Positions 60,874 through 64,000 of a DNA stretch of 64,000 bases are shown piece by piece. The position numbers and the translations under genes were made by a program. How positions within the stretch are numbered: the first letter of the stretch is position 1; every line of letters starts with the position of its first letter. The DNA lies in NCBI GenBank assembly GCA_021496925.1, contig CP053915.1, forward strand, positions 2,879,501 through 2,943,500, in the 5' to 3' direction. The stretch comes from Acidovorax sp. YS12 (GTDB lineage: Bacteria > Pseudomonadota > Gammaproteobacteria > Burkholderiales > Burkholderiaceae_C). The notes beneath the pieces are model-generated. The model was not told the origin of the DNA. It did no database searches and worked only from the letters and a program-made list of their open reading frames with translations.

Positions 60874-63621
60874 CTATTCCGTCAGGGCTGGAGGGTCGCG
60901 GCGCGGCAGGGTCACGGTGAATTCTGCCCCCGCGCCCTGGGCATCCGGCAGCGCGTTCGCCGCCACGATCTCGCCCCCGTGGGCCTGCACGATGGCCTTG
61001 CAGATGGCCAGGCCCAGCCCCACGCCAGGCATGGCCGACTCGGCCTGGCCCCGGGTGAACTTGTCGAACAGCACCTGCTCGCGGCCCCGCAGGTGGGGCG
61101 GCAGACCCGGACCATGGTCGCGCACGGCGATCTGCAGCGCCTGTGGCAAGGCCCGCGCCGTGACCACGACCGGCGGCCCGCCGTAACGGGCGGCGTTTTC
61201 CAGCAGGTTGACCAGCACGCGCTCGAGCAGCACCGCGTCGAACTCGACCAGCGGCAGGTCAGGGGGCAGCCCGGTACGCACGGGCAGGCCGCCCAGCGCG
61301 GGCTGGGCGGCACGGATGGCGGCCCCCACGGCCTCTTCGACCGACTGCCAGTCACGCCGCAGATGGACAGCCCCGCCGCCCATGCCGCTTTCCAGCCGCG
61401 CCATGTCCAGCAGGTTGCCCACCAGGGTGTTCAAGGCCCGCGCCTGGGCCACGATGGCCTGCGCCACGTCGGCTTGCCCGCCGGGCAGCGGCGGCGCCAT
61501 GGTCCGCAGCGACTCGGCCAGCCCGATCAGCGCCGTGAGCGGCGTGCGCACGTCGTGCGAGATGGCGCCCAGCAGGGCATTGCGCAGGCGCTCCGACTCG
61601 ATGTCCAGCACGGCCTGCTGCGCCACTTCGACGTAGTGCACGCGCTCCACGGCAATGGCGATCTGGCGGGCCAGGGTTTCAAGCTGCCGCGCCTGTTCGG
61701 GAATCACCAGCCAGCGCGGGTCCGCCGGGCGCAGTGCCAGCACCCCGCGCACGCGCATCGGCGCCGTCAGCGGCGCATAGTGCCAGGGCTGGGCCGACAG
61801 GGTGGCCGTGGTCAAGCCCGCGCTCTGGCCCTGGCGGAAGGCCCAGTCGGCAACGCTGAAGTCAAACCCTTGCGGCGCCTGGTCCGGCGGCGCGAGCCGG
61901 TCCTGCGCATCGGTCAGCAGCACCAGGGCCTCGCCACCGTAGTGGCGCTGCACGGCGGCGGCGCCCAGGGCCTGGATCTGGCTGGCCTGCAGCGCCGCCG
62001 ACAGGTCGCGCGCCAGCGCGAAGAGCGACTGCGCGCGCTGCTCGCGCCCTGCCGAAACGCTGGCCGCGAAGCGCAGGCCCGCCGTCAGCTGCCCCACCAG
62101 CAGCCCGACCCCCAGCATGACGGCGAACGTCAGCAGGTACTGCACATCGCTCACCGCGAACGAGAACGTGGGCAGCACGAAGAAGAAGTCGAAAGCCATG
62201 ACGTTCAGCGCCGCCGCGCAGGCCGCCGGCCCCCGGCCGAAGCGCCACGCCACCCCCACCACGCCGAGCAGGTAGAGCATGACGATGTTGGTCAGCTCCA
62301 GCACGCCCGACAGCAGCGTGGCCAGCAGCGTGATGGCCACGCTGCTGACCGCTGCCCACGCGTAGCCATGCCATGGCGAACCACGCCAGGTTTCCTGCAT
62401 GTCCCCCCGGGCGGGCGCCAGCCAGGGGCCGTGCGCCAGGCGCCGCGCGCTGCCCGCAGGCGCCACGGAAACGATGTCCAGGGCCGGGGCGATGCGCGCC
62501 AGCCGGCGCGCCAGCCCCGGCCACCGGCACCACTGCGCACGCGCATGGCCCCGCCCCAGCACCAGCATCGCGCAGTTCAGGCGCTGCGCCTGCTGGGCCA
62601 GCGCCGGTGCCACCTGCTCGTCGCTGAGCACCGCCGTCTCTGCGCCCAGTTCCTGTGCCAGGCGCAGCACCGCCAGGATGCGGTCGCGCTCCGGAGCTGC
62701 CAGGCGCGCCAGGCGCGGGGTTTCAACGTACACCGCATGCCAGCGGACACTGAGCTGCCCGGCCAGGCGCGCGGCTGTGCGCACCGTCTGCGCCGCGTCC
62801 GGCCCGGGGCCGACCGCCGCCAGAATGGCGCCCGACGTGTTCCACGCGGGGGGCGCGCCGCCTCCCTGCCCAGTGGCGCCCCCGCCCGATTGTTCGACGC
62901 GCCAGCCACGCACGTCGTCCTCGACGTGCTCGGCGGTACGGCGCAGGGCGATCTCGCGCAGGGCGATCAGGTTGCCCTTGCGGAAGAAATTCTGCGCGGC
63001 ACGCTCGGCCTGCTGGGGCAGGTAGACCTTGCCGGCGGCCAATCGCGCCGCCAGTTCATCGGGCGTGGCATCGACCAGGATGACTTCGTCGGCGGCATCG
63101 AGCACGCTGTCGGGCACCGTCTCGTGCACGCGGATGCCGGTGATGGCGCCCACCGTGCCATTCAGGCTCTCCAGGTGCTGCACGTTGAGCGCCGTCCATA
63201 CCTCGATGCCTGCGGCCAGCAGTTCTTCCACGTCCTGCCAGCGCTTGGCATGGCGCGAACCGGGCACGTTGCTGTGCGCCAGTTCGTCCACCAGCAGCAC
63301 CTGCGGGTGGCGCTGCAGGGCACCATCGAGGTCGAACTCGTGCAGCACCTTGTCCCGGTAGGGCAGCTCCCGGGCCGGCAGCGCTTCCAGGCCGGCGACC
63401 AGCGCGGCGGTCTCCCGGCGCCCGTGCGTCTCGACCACGCCGATCACCACGTCGCGCCCGGCCTCGCGTTCGCGCTGGGCCGCGCTGAGCATGGCCCAGG
63501 TCTTGCCGACTCCGGCGTTGGCGCCGAAGTAGATGCGCAAGCGCCCACGCGGGGCTCGCTCGGCATCGGCGCGCCACTGCGCGAGCAGGGCGTCCGGGTC
63601 AGGGCGGCTGGCTTCAGACAT
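60874..63621 (-). CDS. kdpD: Osmosensitive K+ channel sensor histidine kinase KdpD
   Basis: A 915-residue sensor kinase. The N-terminal KdpD domain has P-loop FGANAGVGKTWAML and a DEL(A)HSN motif (VDELAHSNVPGSRH). A universal-stress-like domain follows (about residues 250-370), then four tight membrane helices (about 400-500) and a GAF-like region. The kinase core has GAISHDVRTPLTALIGLAES and the ATP-binding NLLENAARYGG with VRDHGPGLP and GVGLGLAICKAIVQAHGG. It senses K+ limitation and turgor. It lies 34 bp after kdpC. Confidence 0.95.
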   Translation of the reverse strand: MSEASRPDPDALLAQWRADAERAPRGRLRIYFGANAGVGKTWAMLSAAQREREAGRDVVIGVVETHGRRETAALVAGLEALPARELPYRDKVLHEFDLDGALQRHPQVLLVDELAHSNVPGSRHAKRWQDVEELLAAGIEVWTALNVQHLESLNGTVGAITGIRVHETVPDSVLDAADEVILVDATPDELAARLAAGKVYLPQQAERAAQNFFRKGNLIALREIALRRTAEHVEDDVRGWRVEQSGGGATGQGGGAPPAWNTSGAILAAVGPGPDAAQTVRTAARLAGQLSVRWHAVYVETPRLARLAAPERDRILAVLRLAQELGAETAVLSDEQVAPALAQQAQRLNCAMLVLGRGHARAQWCRWPGLARRLARIAPALDIVSVAPAGSARRLAHGPWLAPARGDMQETWRGSPWHGYAWAAVSSVAITLLATLLSGVLELTNIVMLYLLGVVGVAWRFGRGPAACAAALNVMAFDFFFVLPTFSFAVSDVQYLLTFAVMLGVGLLVGQLTAGLRFAASVSAGREQRAQSLFALARDLSAALQASQIQALGAAAVQRHYGGEALVLLTDAQDRLAPPDQAPQGFDFSVADWAFRQGQSAGLTTATLSAQPWHYAPLTAPMRVRGVLALRPADPRWLVIPEQARQLETLARQIAIAVERVHYVEVAQQAVLDIESERLRNALLGAISHDVRTPLTALIGLAESLRTMAPPLPGGQADVAQAIVAQARALNTLVGNLLDMARLESGMGGGAVHLRRDWQSVEEAVGAAIRAAQPALGGLPVRTGLPPDLPLVEFDAVLLERVLVNLLENAARYGGPPVVVTARALPQALQIAVRDHGPGLPPHLRGREQVLFDKFTRGQAESAMPGVGLGLAICKAIVQAHGGEIVAANALPDAQGAGAEFTVTLPRRDPPALTE

Positions 63622-63655
63622 GGCGCGGGCAGGTTAACGCATCGGAGGCGGCCAT

Positions 63656-64000
63656 TCACCGTCCATCGGCCGCCTCCAGGGCCAGGTTGAGCGCCAGCAC
63701 ATTCACCCGGGGCTCGCCAATCCAGCCAAGCCACTGGGGCGCCTCCACATGGCGCTGGACCAGATCAACCACCCGCTCGGGCGCCATTCCCCGCAGGCGC
63801 GCGATGCGCGGCACCTGGTACAGCGCGGCAGCAGGGCTGATGTGGGGGTCCAGGCCGCTGGCCGATGCCGTGACCAGATCCGCGGGCACCAGGGCCGTAT
63901 TCCCGGGGTCGGCCGACTGCAGCATGGCAATGCGGTCCTTGACCGCAGCGGCCAATGCCGGGTTCAAGGGGCCCAGGTTGGAGCCGGAGGAAGCCGAGGC
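63656..64000 (-). CDS. kdpC: K+-transporting ATPase subunit KdpC, N-terminus outside window
   Basis: The frame is open to the right edge and encodes the C-terminal about 114 residues of KdpC, the small membrane-anchored subunit of the KdpFABC pump. Family features are SNLGPLNPALAAAVKDR, PADLVTASASGLDPHISPAA and the end VNVLALNLALEA. The DLVTASASGLDPHIS motif is nearly invariant in KdpC. The rest of kdpFAB is expected beyond the window. Confidence 0.94.
   Translation of the reverse strand, partial: ASASSGSNLGPLNPALAAAVKDRIAMLQSADPGNTALVPADLVTASASGLDPHISPAAALYQVPRIARLRGMAPERVVDLVQRHVEAPQWLGWIGEPRVNVLALNLALEAADGR

Overview
The window is a high-GC bacterial chromosome segment of Burkholderiales type, most likely from the Comamonadaceae (Acidovorax / Alicycliphilus / Diaphorobacter-like). 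This is inferred from strong GC bias at third codon positions, a bamE-fur divergent pair, an hpf-ptsN-hprK block, and a dispersed 'AAGCGCTGGCAGCTAT' repeat family that I associate with this family from memory. Genes are dense, and short ATGA or TGATG overlaps indicate many translationally coupled operons. No tRNA, rRNA or CRISPR array was seen.

Layout. 1-2.9 kb: two chemoreceptors, the first cut by the window edge and the second Aer-like. 2.9-5.6 kb (minus): bamE-dapB-exbB-exbD. 5.6-8.1 kb: fur (plus), then hprK, ptsN and hpf (minus). 8.3-13.8 kb: purine genes purC, purE and purK and the tRNA t6A gene tsaC, with a META/YbaY-type lipoprotein and a thioredoxin-TPR protein on minus. 13.8-18.7 kb: an SGNH-fold lipoprotein whose catalytic residues look lost, OmpW, a lipase-like lipoprotein and DacB. 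18.8-21.9 kb: tsaB-rimI-UDG-like, then corA. 21.9-23.2 kb: an IS5-type element with 4-bp target duplication, inserted exactly at the corA stop codon. 23.2-30.0 kb: a visibly lower-GC island of six minus-strand genes (nucleotidyltransferase, GT2, HprK-like/GT2 fusion, GT2, PqqD-like, ABC exporter). 30.1-37.6 kb: a regulator, then a minor-pilin operon (PilE-like, FimT, PilV, PilW, PilX, PilY1). 37.7-46.1 kb (minus): mtnN, fadD, a lipoprotein, fba, pyk, prfH-rtcB. 46.2-50.1 kb (minus): a sensor kinase-FixJ regulator-murU-pepP chain joined by ATGA overlaps. 50.2-59.9 kb (minus): a compact heavy-metal-type RND efflux operon continuing into mgtA and mgtC. 60.2-64 kb (minus): kdpE, kdpD and the end of kdpC.

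The most distinctive structure is a family of about 57-bp repeats with at least 13 copies in 64 kb. They share a central AAGCGC..GCAGCT core and almost always end in GCT-N11-AGC. Copies lie between genes, at stop codons (exbD, mtnN) and in frame inside protein-coding genes (thioredoxin-TPR, purK, mtnN, murU). They also encode the N-terminal leaders of PilW and PilX, and one supplies the ribosome-binding site of a histidine kinase.

Other points of interest are the PqqD / HprK-like-GT2 / nucleotidyltransferase / ABC island (paeninodin-like parts without the core RiPP enzymes), a 20-codon leader ORF with a strong Shine-Dalgarno ahead of the rtcB-prfH RNA-repair/ribosome-rescue operon, and the joining of RND metal efflux with Mg2+ transport genes in one operon.
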